NCBI RefSeq assembly: GCF_000002425.4
Contig: NC_037253.1
Span: 3,192,576-3,256,575, forward strand
Origin: Physcomitrium patens
Lineage: Eukaryota > Streptophyta > Bryopsida > Funariales > Funariaceae
Reading direction: 5' to 3'
DNA length: 64,000 nucleotides
The translations under genes were made by a program, and so were the position numbers. The notes under the pieces are model-generated. The model was not told the origin of the DNA and made no database searches. It saw only the letters and a list, made by a program, of their open reading frames with translations. Shown in pieces: positions 1-12,750 of the stretch. Numbering within the stretch: the stretch's first letter is position 1; every line of letters begins with the position of its first letter.

Positions 1-190
1 CCAATTCTATTATATATGGCTTGTTGGCAATAGGTGACTATGAATCTCAATACTTATTTGCCAAAAATACCTCATAATCATACCACGATTGCTATTTTTA
101 TATATCGACTCTTGAAGCAACTTCACGTGGCTATTATTAGCATAGAAAGAATTTGCCTCAACAAAGTACTGGGCTCTTGGCTATGACTAA
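1..190. other. AT-rich repeat flank, unassigned
   Basis: AT-rich sequence at the left edge of the window. It lies next to an LTR-like repeat and is probably part of a retroelement running off the edge. I could not recognise a protein domain in either strand. Confidence 0.3.
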
Positions 191-1330
191 TTATTCAATC
201 AAGTCTTGAGATAAAAAAGCCTCAATTTATATATATAATTTTCTTTTTTGAGTAATTATATCAAATAAATAAGCTTCAAGTAATTAACACCCAAAATATG
301 ATAAAATCTTCTAAAACCTTGTATGTCCTTATGTAGAAAATTTTCCAAACCTCATATCTCCTAATCTGACCATCCAAAAAAATTTAAATTTTACATGAGG
401 TATTGATATATTTTTATTAACTTCTACAATAAATTTCAATTGCAAATTCATTGCCAATCTTGAGATATCTTGAAAATCCTAACAATGACTTTAAACCCTT
501 GACTTTATATATCCACGAGCAATTTTCTTCATATCTTACAAAATATAAGCTCAAATGCCATGAAATTTGTATGTATATCTTTTTAACACAAAATATTATA
601 TTTTTTAGAAAGCTTGATGTAAAAATTCGTCCAAAAATTTAAGTTATGACTCCAACCATTACTATAAATGAAACCATTTACTAACTACCTTTGATTTAGA
701 AAGGCCACCTTCAACTCCATATAATTCCTTTACATGAACTTTGAAAGCAAAAACTCTTTCATAAAAGATATAGACCTTAAAATCTCTATTTCAATTATAC
801 TTTCTGATCTTAAAAATCTACCTTATAACTCCTTATATCTTCAAAAGAATAATAATATATCTTAAAATAATACATTAACTTCAAAAGGCTATATCTTCTT
901 GATCCTAATTCCAAATCCTCTAATTTTTGTACAAAACTTGTAATCCAAACCTAAACTTTACAATCTTTGTTTTTAATTCCTAAATTCCTTCTTTGAAGTT
1001 GTTGAAACCTTTGTTAAGGTTGCACGTGGCCTCCTCAAAGTCCATTGGGCATGATATTTGATCAATAGGGATGAAGTTTTCCATTCCTTACCTTCATCGA
1101 ATTGTGCCTTACTTTCATCCCTCTTAATTAGCCTCCGACTAGTTTAAATTTTCATCTTTAGGCTTCCACCTTTTTTCAAGGCTTTATACTAAATATTCAG
1201 GTCCTATATTTTTTTTAATGCCAAAATCAAAATAAGTAAAAAAAGTAAAGTAAACTTTATTATACCAACTCCTTTCAATTTAATCTATTAACCACTCTAA
1301 CACACATCTAGATTTATTAACATATAATAT
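190..1330 (-). mobile_element. LTR-like repeat L5, left copy
   Basis: This stretch can be aligned by eye, in the same orientation, with about 25,700-26,600. Shared landmarks are a core around 1,045-1,080 (compare 26,350-26,385) reading roughly attgggcatga...ccaatagg-atgga, and a block around 510-560 matching about 25,820-25,880. At the right copy the repeat borders a minus-strand gypsy gag, so it is read as the LTR of that element (E5). This left copy would then be its other LTR. Both ends are approximate, and the copies differ at many positions, so the insertion is old. Confidence 0.5.
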
Positions 1331-1429
1331 ATTTTAATTAATTTTTATATACTATAAGTATTTACAATATGACAATGTGCTGTACTCAAATATTGATGCT
1401 CTAATGCTTGTATGAATTTTCTTTGATAT

Positions 1430-2360
1430 TGTCTTTCATCAATATGAATTATTTTGTATCATCATTTTGAATTGGGATCCATACTTCATGAGAAGTTTTT
1501 GACAAGTCTTATTCAAGCTACTAAGTACATGACTTGTTATATCTACAACCTTTCATTTCTAAACAGATGGGCAAACAAAGCATAAAAATTTGATCTTAGA
1601 AGATATGATGCATACATTTGTGGTGGTTCATCATAATGATTGGAATGAATACTTGATGCCCTTAGAATTTGCTTATAATAATAGTATTTAAGTAAGTATT
1701 AGTCATTCACTATTTTTCTTTAATACTGATCAATATCCAATTACACCAGCAACTCTTCATTGTCTCATCGACATCAACAATTTGACAACAAAAGAATTTA
1801 TACAACGGCTTATAACAACCTTATAAGAGGCATGGCATTGTCTCTTTATTAGACAAAATCAATAAAAGTAGTATGCAAATAACCATCAATAATAAAAGAC
1901 CTTCTAAAAAGGTAATTAGGTGTTACTCTTCAATGCCAACTTATCACTTGTTACATCAATCCAACTCTATAAACTAGCATATTGGTAGCTTAGACCTTTT
2001 TGCATTTCGGTAGTGATTTTTGATGTTGCATACCACTTTGAGCTTCTGCCACATATTTGGATCTATTCAATCTTTCATATTTTACAATTGATGGAATTTT
2101 ATATTGAGCCAAAGTACTTTTTGGATCGACATCAACCACTACCACTACTAGTTGTAGTTGATGACCAACAAGAATATGATAGCATTTTGGAACATTGCTA
2201 CCTTCATTATGGTAGTGGACGTCCTCAACTTCAATACAAAGTTCTTTGGAAAAGTTATCACATTCAAGATGCAATATGGGAACCTACACAAAACCTCATC
2301 TATTGCCAAGAGACAATTTCAAGATACCATCAAGAGAAAAATAAGCATGTTTTGTATTAA
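1430..2360 (+). mobile_element. Gypsy chromovirus integrase/chromodomain fragment (E1)
   Basis: Fossil 3' part of a plus-strand Ty3/gypsy pol. The integrase core C-terminal half is visible near 1,540-1,700, with the usual region before an EFAYNNSI-like motif. The last 60 or so residues before 2,360 form a chromodomain, recognisable from LQYKVLWKSY and AIWEPTQNL. A chromodomain after integrase places it in the chromovirus branch. The copy is broken, with several breaks, and only the 3' end is present. Confidence 0.75.
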
Positions 2361-2399
2361 TCGAGGAAAATTAAATATAAAAAGATATGGATAAGAAAA

Positions 2400-2860
2400 T
2401 TGTATAGATAGTTAGAACTATGGAAGTTTTTAGAATTGAGGTTAGGTTAGTAGACCAGATAGGATCCATCATGAAATATTCTAGAAAGAGTTTAGGATGA
2501 TTATCTAGATGGAGCCCACTATGGAACTTTCTAAAAAAAAAATTCAAGATAATTATTTAGGTAGGATCTGCCACCTAAGAACATTTTAGAAAGTCTAAGG
2601 TAATAGGACAAGGTATAAATAGGACTGGCCAAGGTCTTTATGAGCATCTAATCAAATATAGCTTTGGATCTTTTTTCTTAACAAAGTTAAGTTTTGCATC
2701 TTTTTCTTTAAATTTCTTCTGTCTTGTTTCTGTTGGCTTAATTTTGTTGTTCATATCCTATTCTATTTAGTTCTATTTAATTTAATTTTGGTTTATATTG
2801 TCATGTTTTGTGATGAGGGTTTATGTTACTATGGATTAGAAGGATCTCGGATTTTTGAAA
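2400..2860 (+). mobile_element. Candidate 3' LTR of the E1 fragment
   Basis: About 460 bp directly after the chromodomain end. It contains a TATA-like ggtataaatagg at about 2,614-2,625, as expected in an LTR promoter. I saw no second copy in the window, so the LTR reading rests on position and the TATA motif only. Confidence 0.35.
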
Positions 2861-3060
2861 TAGTCTAGTCTTATTTCTCTTGACATATAATTTTACAACT
2901 TTAAGATTTTATAATACACAAATAATATGAAGTTTATATTCTTTTATATTTTTAGAGCAGATTAGAATATTTTCTAAATAATATATGCCAAAGACATCAA
3001 GAAACTCATGAAAAACATCATTTATAAGATGTTGAAAAGCCATTGATATATTCTTGTATT
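2860..3060 (-). mobile_element. Gypsy reverse transcriptase fragment, minus strand
   Basis: On the minus strand this reads as the middle of a gypsy reverse transcriptase, around the LINDVFHEFLDVF and LENILICSKN segments (the family's active-site loop and the following helix). It can be aligned with the RT piece at 63,733-63,963. It may be the downstream part of E5, separated from the rest by the E2 insertion. About 240 bp of unassigned DNA (3,060-3,299) follows. Broken fossil. Confidence 0.6.
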
Positions 3061-3299
3061 GTAACAAAACTATATAGTAAAAATATAGTCAAATATAAAT
3101 TTTTAATTTATATTTAATTATCTTAGTTCAATAGTAATTTAAGATATTTAAACATGGCTTTTATAAAAGCCTCTTAATTTATTGTCTTGTCTTAATGGCT
3201 AGTAGATTAAAGATTGATTAATAATTTTATCTTTTAGACTATAGAATTTCTTTTAGTGCCTTAGAAAAATCTTAGGATATAAAAGATAAATAATTAGTA

Positions 3300-4382
3300 T
3301 GATTGATACTAAGATTAAGTTGAATGTAGGATTGGGCTAAAAAATTCTTAGGATAGGTTGGATTGATACTTGAAGGTCGACCATTTGTGGTTGTAGGACA
3401 GGGTTGAAATCAAACCTCTAGCCTGTAAAATGGTTGCCTAGAATAAAGTAGGAATTCATTTGAAGATTGGCAATTAGAATTTGTGAGCTAGCTTTAAGCT
3501 TATTTAAAAGGTATAAGGCTTCTTTTCATAGGATTTGAATTGAATTTGTAATTTTTGTTCAAAATCTAGATTTATATTGGTAACTTAGAATTTATGCAAT
3601 ACAAATAGGACTAGTACTTTCGACTAGTTCATACAATTTGTCTCATATTTATGATTCAAAATTAAATAGTGGTTTGCTAATTGGGTGTGCTAAGTGTTTT
3701 TAAAATTTTGTATTAATATAAAGGTGCAATTGAAAGATATATGGATTTTGGTACAAGATATCAGAAGTTGACAATTTGAGATTGGATAGGATTTCTATGT
3801 TATCTAAAGATTTACAAATTGGATCAAGGTAAAATCTAGCATGGTATTAGCGGAATTTAAGATCAAGCTACACATCAATTTTGAATTGAAGTTAATGGTT
3901 GAAAAAGAAGAAATCACTATTGGAACATCTACATCAACTTTTAAGTTGGCGGCCAAGTAACTTCAATGTGGTTTTTGGACTATTTGTGACAATTTGTAAG
4001 TTAGATTGGGTTGAATTTTTCTAAGCATATAAAAGACTTATAGTGGCATTTTTATGCAAATTTTTGCATTGAGTGGAAAATCAAATTAGAAGTTATAGCT
4101 CACAAAAATTCATTGATTAGGATTAGGATTTGCAAAGCAAAATCAAAATTATCTAATTATAAAAGTAATAAGGTAATTGGAGTTTATGTATGGTTGACGT
4201 TACTAAAAAGAGTATTTTTGAATAATTTTTATTGACTTCAAGTACTTTTTAATTAAAATTAAAACTGCATTCTTCTTACATGAGCGAAACCTAGTAGAAT
4301 TTCTTGGATATTTGTAAAATACAATTTTACCTTCTATAGCTAGGTGTTCAATGCATTTCCAAACAAAACAACATGTATTACA
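3300..4382 (+). mobile_element. LTR R1, copy A (left LTR of E2)
   Basis: Starts TGATTGATACTAAG and ends ...TGTATTACA, so it has TG...CA ends. It is about 1.08 kb long and aligns along its full length with copy B (about 20,061-21,116) and copy C (60,589-61,670). A and B bracket a plus-strand gypsy interior. The five bases to the left of A (TAGTA) and to the right of B (TAGTC) nearly match, which suggests a decayed target duplication. The copies differ at many sites, so the element is old. Confidence 0.7.
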
Positions 4383-7300
4383 ATATAAGTGGTGAATTTA
4401 ATATAAAATTTTAGAGTGGAAGGTATTAGATTGTATTTGTGGTTATTTGAAATTAATAGCACAAGAAGCAAGATAGTTGAATTTGGAGTTTTTGATGGAG
4501 CTTTGGATGGAGCTTCAAGTAGATCTTTAATTAGAGCTTTAAATAGATTTTCTATTGGTAGATAAGATATATACTTTGATTCAAGTACTATAAATATGTT
4601 TCAAGTATTTACATTATTTATGCAATAAAAAAAAGATAATGATTACAAAGAGGCTTTTGCAACCAAAGCATTACAAGTAGTGATCAACATAATTAAAAAT
4701 TTGATGGAAGAAATATTTTAAAATATTTGAGATATTATGTATGAAAAATGAAATTGAATCAAGTTTTTAAAAAGAAGATAATTGATTTATTTAAACTTGC
4801 TACAACATTGAAGATAGAAAATATCTTAAATCAATTATAGAATATTTTGGAGATTGATGGAAGACATTTTACATATATGAAAAGATAAATACCTTTTAGA
4901 GGACATTGATTGGATTATCAAAGAATCATTTTTGGAATGGATTGAGAATCCTAATAAGAATCTACAAGCTATAGAGTTTTTGAGGGAGTTTAAGAGGCAA
5001 TATTCTAAATTATTAGAGATGAAGAAATTAACTATCGAATAAAATAAAGTTGAACTATTTCTTCAAGAAATTGATAGAGAATTGTAAGATAATTTAGAAA
5101 TTCTTCATGAATATAAAGAAAAAGATAAAGGATTGACAATAAAATTGGAAGAAGTTGATACTGAAGAATTACTTGCAAAGAGAAAAAGAAGAAAGATATG
5201 CTTGGAATTTAAGGAGTTGGACAAATATCTAAAATTCAAGTATCTACTTTATGATTGAAAATACCTATTTTCCAACCTCCAAGGACTATATCAAGAAAAG
5301 AAGACATGGAACTTAAAGATATTATACATGAGATACAAGATCTTCAAATCAAACTTACAAGGCTTAAATAGAAGACTTCTACAACAAGTTCAAAGATTAT
5401 TTCTAAGCAAGGATACTTCTAAGAGGCAAACTTGAGGAGATAAGGCTCGTGAGATGGCTTCACAATAATTATTGATGGATTATACTTTGACAATATTGAA
5501 AGAAAAATCAAAAGATATAAAAAATAAAGATAAGTTGTCAACATATAAACTACTCTTTGATATTGAGGTAGCAATAAATTTAAAGGAGGTGCTTGAAGAA
5601 TGTATGGTCAATGCTAAGGTTGAATTTATATTGAAGGAGATTTTAAAAATTACCAAGAAAGAATTCTATGATATCATTATTAAAAGTATTAAATAAAAGA
5701 GGCAACTAATGAAAGAAGTTGGATTGAATCATATTATTGATGCATATATATCTGAAGATAAAGAAGATGAATTTAGTAATTATTGGAAATAATCAACAAA
5801 CAAGGAAAGGAATCATAATCAAAGAGTATGTTTTGATGATAAAAGTAATAATAATAAAGAAGTTTTAAGTCATTTTACTCAAAAGTATTTTACTAAAGCA
5901 ACTACAAATACATTAGTGAGAATTGGAGACATGAATGAGCTAATTGTTACTTTGATTGACCATAGTTTGGAAATAAATCTCATGTCCAAGAATCTTTATA
6001 TAAAGCAAAGATGGCAAATTGACATAGAATATCGATGGATAATATGGGAAGCTAATAATACATGAGATGATTCATATGGTACTTGCTCAAATATGAAAAT
6101 TTGAATTAGTGATGTTGGAATAGAATAAAATTTCATTGTTCAAAATATAACATCTTATCTGCTTATTTTGGAGCAATTATATATTATTACGACTCAAATG
6201 GAAACAAAGGCACTTAATAATGGTTTAGCTTATGCACAAATTTTTAGTAAAGATGGAAGAAGGACAATACAATTTTTGATTGTGCCTCCAAATCATGAGC
6301 AAAATCAAGACAAATTGAAAGAAAGTCCATTGCCAAGAGTTGTTGAAGAATTCAAGGATTTATGAAGAGTACCACTATAAAATGAGATTATAGAAGTATA
6401 AAAAGAGAAGTACTTTTATAAGATGTATGTACCTTTGATGTAAGATTAAATGGTATTTTTAAAAATAGAAGTATCATATATAAAAAATTAAATATTTAAT
6501 ATATATATATATACTATTAAAAAAGAGTTATGTAGATTAAGAATATTAAAAGATAATAAAAAGTTTTTTAGTATTTATGAAGAAAATAGATTAGAAGATC
6601 CTTTAAAATTGATTAAAACTATTGGATTAGGTGATGATGATAAAATTGTATAAATTCATTCAAAAAAAATTTATGATTTGATTGAATCTTTTTAAGTACT
6701 AGAGATTATGATTGAAAAAAAATATAAGAGAGTAGATAAGAAGGTGAAATTTATTAATAGACCTTTGTCAAAAGATTCTAAAGAAAAAATGGAAGGATTT
6801 AAAAAAAAAAAAATAATTAAGAAATTTAAAGAATATTACATACAAATTTACTAAAAGTACTTTTACAGAATTAAAGATTGGTTCTAATGGTTTTTTGTTG
6901 TTAGAAAAAATTGTGTGCTTCAAAGAAATGTTGGAAAAATAAGATCAATCATTTTCCTTTGAATTTCATGAAATTGGATGTTTAGATTCAAATATTGTAA
7001 CAACTATGATTATTTTCACTGTATCACATGTACCTTGAAATTTGAGATCAATCCCAGTGCCAAGGACATATTTACTAAGCTTGGTAGAATTATTAAAAAA
7101 AAAGATGAAGATAAAAAATTTGGAGCCTTTTTTTATACTATATTCTAATTAATGATTTATAATATCTATTTTTTTATTATTATTATGATTTATTCAAAAT
7201 ATACAGCCAATAAATGTAATGGCTATCATAAATAGAAGAATTGAATCAATAATGGATGAATTTTCTAAAACATTTGCAAAAAAGACAATCTATTCAATCC

Positions 7301-8282
7301 ATGATTTATATTCAACTTATGACCAATTGCAACTTGCATAAGGAAGTAGAGACATGAGAATGATAAGAATACTACTTACATTAGTTAGAATGTGTATTCT
7401 TTTTCAAGATGCTACTAACTCAATTGCGCATATGATGAATGGGATGAACAAGATATTGAAAGATTTTATTCCTAAAAAGACTTTGTCTTTTTTTGGATGA
7501 TATTCCTATTAAGGGGTGCAAAAAAAAGAGACAAAAGTGAGACTTTAGATAAGAAAGGATGTCGCAAGTATGTTATTAATCATAAATAAGATTATAAAAA
7601 AATATTGACTTGGCTTGAGGAAATTTGTCATAAATTATTATATATAAAAACTACATTTGAAGTACAAGAAGTTGTAATAGTTGGACATTTATGTAGATTT
7701 TATGGAAGAAAACTAGATCCAACTAAAATTGATGTAATTGGAAGAACAAAAGAAGATTGAAGATCTTTGACATAAGTACGTAGGTTTTTGGGTGCATGTA
7801 TATTTTATCTTATTTGGATTCTTTACTATGTTTACATAGTAAATTTATTATATGAATTGTTATGCAAAGATTATCAATTTAAATAGAAAAAAATATATTA
7901 AAATAGTACAATGATTGAAAGAATTATTAATATCATCTCTAGTATTAAAAAAAATAATTACAAGTATAATAGATTAATGATTCTTATAGTGGATATTAGT
8001 CAAATTGCCATTAGATGGGTTGTAGGTCAAGACAACTTGAATGGAGACAGATTTGTAATCTAATTTGAAGCTAAGGTTTTAAGTATTTATCAATATAAAT
8101 ATTCATAATTAAAAATAGAATTATAGAAGATTATTTTAGTAATAAAAGCTAAAAAAAGATTATTTGATAAGAGCAATAGTGGTAATTGATACAAATTTTT
8201 TACCTTTACTTTGAATGATTAATAATTGTACAACACTGGATATTTCAATATTGGATTACTTATATCAAATCATTAAATCCAG
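4383..8282 (+). mobile_element. E2 interior: gag, protease, RT and RNase H (gypsy fossil)
   Basis: Plus-strand Ty3/gypsy interior. A gag-like charged helical region lies about 4,700-5,700. A retropepsin-like domain lies about 5,930-6,360, with LIDHSLEINLMSKNLY-like and SKDGRRTIQFLIVPPNHE segments. An RT/RNase H region follows to about 8,280, including RRFLGACIFYLIWI (after the RT) and an RNase H core. The pol type differs from the chromodomain elements elsewhere in the window: it has a long RNase H region and an integrase with a LEDVICRY motif. Broken, with many breaks. Its left LTR is R1-A. Confidence 0.65.
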
Positions 8283-10318
8283 TGTCTTATTATAATACAA
8301 TCAAATAGTAAAAGATAATAATATGGATCTTATTATAGAAGAACCAAGTTAAAAGAAAAAGTAGTAAAATATGGATAAAAGATAGGAAGGTAGTAAAACT
8401 TTTAGTAGTAATGCTGCCCTTTTAGAAAAAATAGCTTCTACTTACTTTGTAGGGCCAAAAATAAAGTAAAATAAGGTAGATTGAAAAAATAAATGATATA
8501 GACATCTTTAGGAAGAAGTTAAGAGTAAATTCTAACAAAAACTACCTAGAAAAACTAGATATTGATATCTTAGGAGGGCCAATTATCAACCTGGGTCGAA
8601 ATCAAACCTTGGAATACAAAACCAAGTACCTACAGCAACTTGGGGATTCTTTGGCAGATCGGAGAGTGGAGTTTGATAGAAAATTGAATAAGATTTCAAT
8701 AAGTATTATTTTTGGATGATTTGGATCTATATTGACTTTGTAAGAGCTTTGCAAAGTCAAGGTTTGTTTTAGATGATTTGGATTTTGTGAAATAAAATAG
8801 GATTTATGTTTTTGGTGACTTAAAGAGTTTTGTAATAGATCTATAGGTGAAATTTTGTAGATTAATGGTTATAGTTGTGTTTAATATGTATTGTGAATTT
8901 AAGCTCGATCTAATGGTTAAATTGAAGGTTATTGAGGTTTAAGTGAGTTAAGATTTCAAAAAGTAGAATTTTATGTCTAGTGAGGGTTTTTAAGATTTTT
9001 TATAATCTACTACTTGGATTAGAGTGAAATTTATATAAAAGAATATTAGACTTATTTTTTTATGTGTATGAGAATTTTGAGATCAATCGAACGATTAAAA
9101 GGAGAGATATTGGCTCTAAGAGATTAGCATCAAGGTTGAAAAAAGAGGCCGGCCAATACCCAAGCACGTTTTTGAGGCTATTGTCTATTTGGTAATTCCG
9201 ATCCTTTTCAAAAATATTTTACTTGTTTTCAACTTAATTTTTAAGAAGTGTGCAAAATTTGAGTTAAGATTGACAGTTCATTCATTTCATATTAAGGTTT
9301 AATTCTGTTGTAGAAATTATTAGGATTTGGTTAGGATTTGATTTAGGATTAGGATTTGGTTAGGATTTATTTAGGATTAGGATTTAGTTAGGATTTGGTT
9401 TAAGATTTGATTTAGAATTTAGGATTAGGGTTAGAATTTGGATAGGATTTGATTTAGAATTAAGATTTGGTTAGGATTTGATTTAGGGTTAGGGTTTGAT
9501 TAGGATTTGGTTAGGATTTGATTTAAGATTAGGATTTGATTTAGGATTTAGGATTTGGTTAGGGTTTGATTTAAGATTTAAGATTTAGTTTAGGATTTAA
9601 GGTTTGATTAGGATTTGATCAAGATTTGATTTAGAATTTAATATTTTATTTGATTTTATTTAGGATTTAAGATTTAGTTAGTTTTTGGCCTAAAGTTTGA
9701 ATGAAGCCCAATAAGATTTCAACTAAGATTAAATTAAGATTGAATTGACATGTAATTGAGATATGTTTCTAATGATTCTAATATTTCTTTAAGTTTTCTT
9801 ACTGTTTCTTTGAAATTCTTTTGAAGTTTTTTTGAATTTGATTAAAGCTTATTTAGCATTGTTAGTGTTCTATTAGAATTAGGATTTTGTTGTTGCAATT
9901 TCCATTCTACCTTCCACAACCAGGTGCTGAGAGCATTCTCAAGCAAGACTTTACGTATTATAATATATTTGATGAACTCGACATGAAAAGCTTGAGGTGG
10001 AAGGTATTTGATTATCTTGGATTATTTGAACTATAGAAAGAAAAAAGACAAGAGCGTTGAAAGAAAAGCTTTGGGTGGTGCGTGAATTGGAGCTTTTGAA
10101 TTCTTAGAACTTTGGAGACTATCTTAAAATACAATGGCAATATTTGGATTATCATGGAATACTATAAGGCTTATAGATATGTTGAAGCATTTTAAAGTAT
10201 CATAAGGTATTTATTGGAGCATTTCAAGGAAATTTTTTATCATTGTCGAACAAAATTTCCATTCTACCTTCCACAGCCAAGTGCTCAAAAATTCTCAAGC
10301 AAGACTTCACATATTAAA
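8283..10318 (+). mobile_element. Nearly solo LTR block R2 inserted in E2
   Basis: A 2.0-kb insertion in the E2 RNase H region. It has an LTR (about 8,283-9,965), a short interior stub (9,966-10,245), then about 75 bp repeating the end of the LTR (10,246-10,318; compare 9,890-9,965, both with accttccaca and ctcaagcaagact). The flanks TCCAG and TACTG look like a degraded 5-bp duplication. The interior start after the LTR resembles that after R1-A, so R2 is a sister of R1. An inverted copy lies at 17,077-18,418. Confidence 0.55.
9308..9690 (+). repeat. Telomere-like degenerate TTAGGATTTGG array
   Basis: About 380 bp of degenerate tandem units based on TTAGGATT and TTAGGATTTGG, with local TTAGGGTTAGGGTTTG. 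It lies inside LTR R2. The inverted R2 copy has only a short version (about 17,330-17,425), and this array explains most of the length difference between the two copies. Confidence 0.8.
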
Positions 10319-10917
10319 TACTGAAGTTCAAATATATTGTGAAAAAATACAATCCAATAGCAGATATATTATATCAAGTAAAATATGATAGAAAAGATGA
10401 AATGATTGAAAAAATTGATGATGTCAATACAAAATTATATTTGATTTTACAATTAAATAAGAAAGATAAGTCATTTCATAAAGAAATTATAAAAGAGAGT
10501 TATTAAATATTGGACATTATTTGAGGACATTAACCAAAATTACTAATTGATTAGTTAAAAAATTTAAATAGATCAAAAAAAAAGGCATATAGGTTTATAT
10601 TAGAAGGAGGGTTTCTTTGAAAGATATCAAAATCAAACATTCGAATGCCACAACAAGTAGTAGGTACCAAAGAAGATAAATAAAAACTACTCAAAGAATT
10701 TCATGATAGTCTAAGGATAGGGCATAGAGGAATTTGGGCTACTTTTGCTTAATTGAAGGAACAATATTGGTAGAAAAATATGTATCAAGATGTAACTTCA
10801 TTTCTAGAATCTTATGTAACTTATCAAATATATTCAAATATACGACATTGAGATAGTCTATATCCAACATATCCTTTAACTATTCATTTTAAGTGGATTA
10901 TATATTTGCTTATTATG
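10319..10917 (+). mobile_element. E2 RNase H end and integrase N-terminal region
   Basis: E2 continues after the R2 block. The end of RNase H is followed by a zinc-finger-like integrase N-terminal region about 10,570-10,860 and the start of the integrase core (HFKW at about 10,888). It stops at the insertion point of E3. Broken fossil. Confidence 0.55.
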
Positions 10918-11396
10918 TATCATAGATACATATCTATTATAACTATTACTTAGATAATATGAATAAGTAGAGGTAAAAAAAATATATATATATATATATA
11001 TATATAAGAATAGATTAATTTTATAATATCTTTTAGAAAAGCTTCCAAAAAGCTTTTTAGATGCTATTTTGACTTTATATATGTTTATGAGTAATTGATA
11101 AATTAGAAACTTGGTCAACAAGCTAATCGTATGGCACATGTATTGATAGCTTATAAAATAAATTAATTATGTGGTGTCCATATAGAAAACTTACCTTATA
11201 AGTTAAAATATGTATCATACAAAGTGAATATGTTTTTGGAGGTCTTATAGAATGTTGTCACATAGATTTTAGATAGATAGTATAAATAGAGGTAAGAACA
11301 AAGCCTTATTTACTCTTTTCAATTCTTTTCTTCTTTCTAATCTAGTTTTGATAGTCTTTAATTTTCTTGATTTCAGACAATAACCATTTCAGTTTT

Positions 11397-11440
<44 letters not shown>

Positions 11441-11514
11441 CTATTTCTATTCCTTTGAGAGAATCTTACTTGTTTATTTGTTTTCATCAAATTCTTGCAT
11501 TTGATAGATTGACA
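10918..11514 (+). mobile_element. LTR L3, left LTR of E3
   Basis: Begins TATCATAGATACATATC and ends ...TTGACA. It carries a TATA-like TATAAATAG at 11,281-11,289 and long (TA)n and (T)n tracts. It aligns with 18,728-19,292, 24,610-25,144 and the inverse of 27,607-28,165. The copies together suggest an ancestral TGTCATGG...TTTGACA. Confidence 0.75.
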
Positions 11515-11639
11515 AGAATACACATATAATATCCGAGCTTTATCTTTTCTTGGTTAAGAATAGATTACCATTTTTTCTTCATAAGACTTAAGCTTATTAG
11601 GAGTTGTCCATTATCTTCTTGTAAATTGATATTGTCTTT

Positions 11640-11675
<36 letters not shown>

Positions 11676-11814
11676 TATTCTCTTTTTTTTTTTTTTAACA
11701 ATATTAAACTTTTTTTTTCTTTAAGTCTTATAATGGTACAATGTGAGTCATCGAATTGACTTACTTGTTGTTTTAGGATAAAAAAATATATTTAAAGTAC
11801 TTAGAACCATAATA
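11515..11814 (+). mobile_element. E3 5' interior, T-rich
   Basis: The sequence after the left L3 LTR holds long poly-T tracts (11,642-11,672 and 11,686-11,697). No domain is recognisable. It is probably the untranslated leader of E3. Confidence 0.35.
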
Positions 11815-12750
11815 TATAGTGAATAGTATAGAAATCTTTAGACAAATAGCGAATTAGAGTACTAGTTGTAGAATTAGAGTCTTAGTAGGTTTGAGAGGCA
11901 ATTAACTTAGTTGGTTTAGTATTTTTTTACTTAATATTGAATAATGAAGAATATTTACTAAAGCCAATATTTATATTGGCCTTCTATATATACATATTAC
12001 TTATAAGAAAAACTATAAATATTAGTTTGTAGTTAGAAGAAGCATGAAAAAGAACCTCATGTCCTTTTAGTTAGTTATATAGAAAATAGGATTTATAGTA
12101 GATTTGAATTGATTTTATAATTTTAAAAATAATAAATATAGGAAATTATAGCCTTAAACTGATATCAGTGTTATAAAATCATTATAAGAATTTTTAGAAT
12201 TTATTTAGAATTTATTTAGATTTTTTTAGGAATTTTTAGAGTAATTTCCAAGACTTTGATAAAAATGAGTTTTATGACTTTGGAAGCCATTATGAAGAAA
12301 TGGAGCAAGATTTGAAGGCTACGAAAGATTCTTAAGCTAATAGGATATTTTTAAATACTATGGCGAAGTCAAAAATACAAAATTATTGATTTTACTAGTA
12401 AAAAATAGAAGGACTAACAGCTAGTCTAGTCTTTGTAAAAAGGGAGGTACACAAGTTCTATATGGATTGTAGCACCTTGAAGGTAGTTAGGAAGATAAGA
12501 CTAAGGCCTTATAGCCTCTCTTAGAGATCCATATACACTACTTGTGAGCCTTGGTGAGGCTCAAATTTTTGATCTCTTAAACAACTTATCTTTGAGATAA
12601 AAATTATTTACTTAATTTTTTATTTATTTACTTATTACTTTCAAACCATCATAATTTACTCATAATAACTCGGATTTATATGTATCTTATACCATTGATA
12701 TTTTTTTACTTTTATTTTTTACTTTTTATTAGATGAAAATTTAGTGAACA
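11815..12750. mobile_element. LTR-like repeat L4, copy a
   Basis: About 0.93 kb that aligns with the inverse of about 13,860-14,795 almost end to end. Shared blocks include gctaataggat-tttttaaa and gaggttctttttcatgctgc (as read in copy b). Ends are approximate. With copy b it forms a large inverted repeat. Confidence 0.6.

Noticed and set aside
9308-9690. True internal telomere
   Set aside because: Units are degenerate, mostly TTAGGATT rather than TTTAGGG, and lie within an LTR that has a copy elsewhere with a short array.
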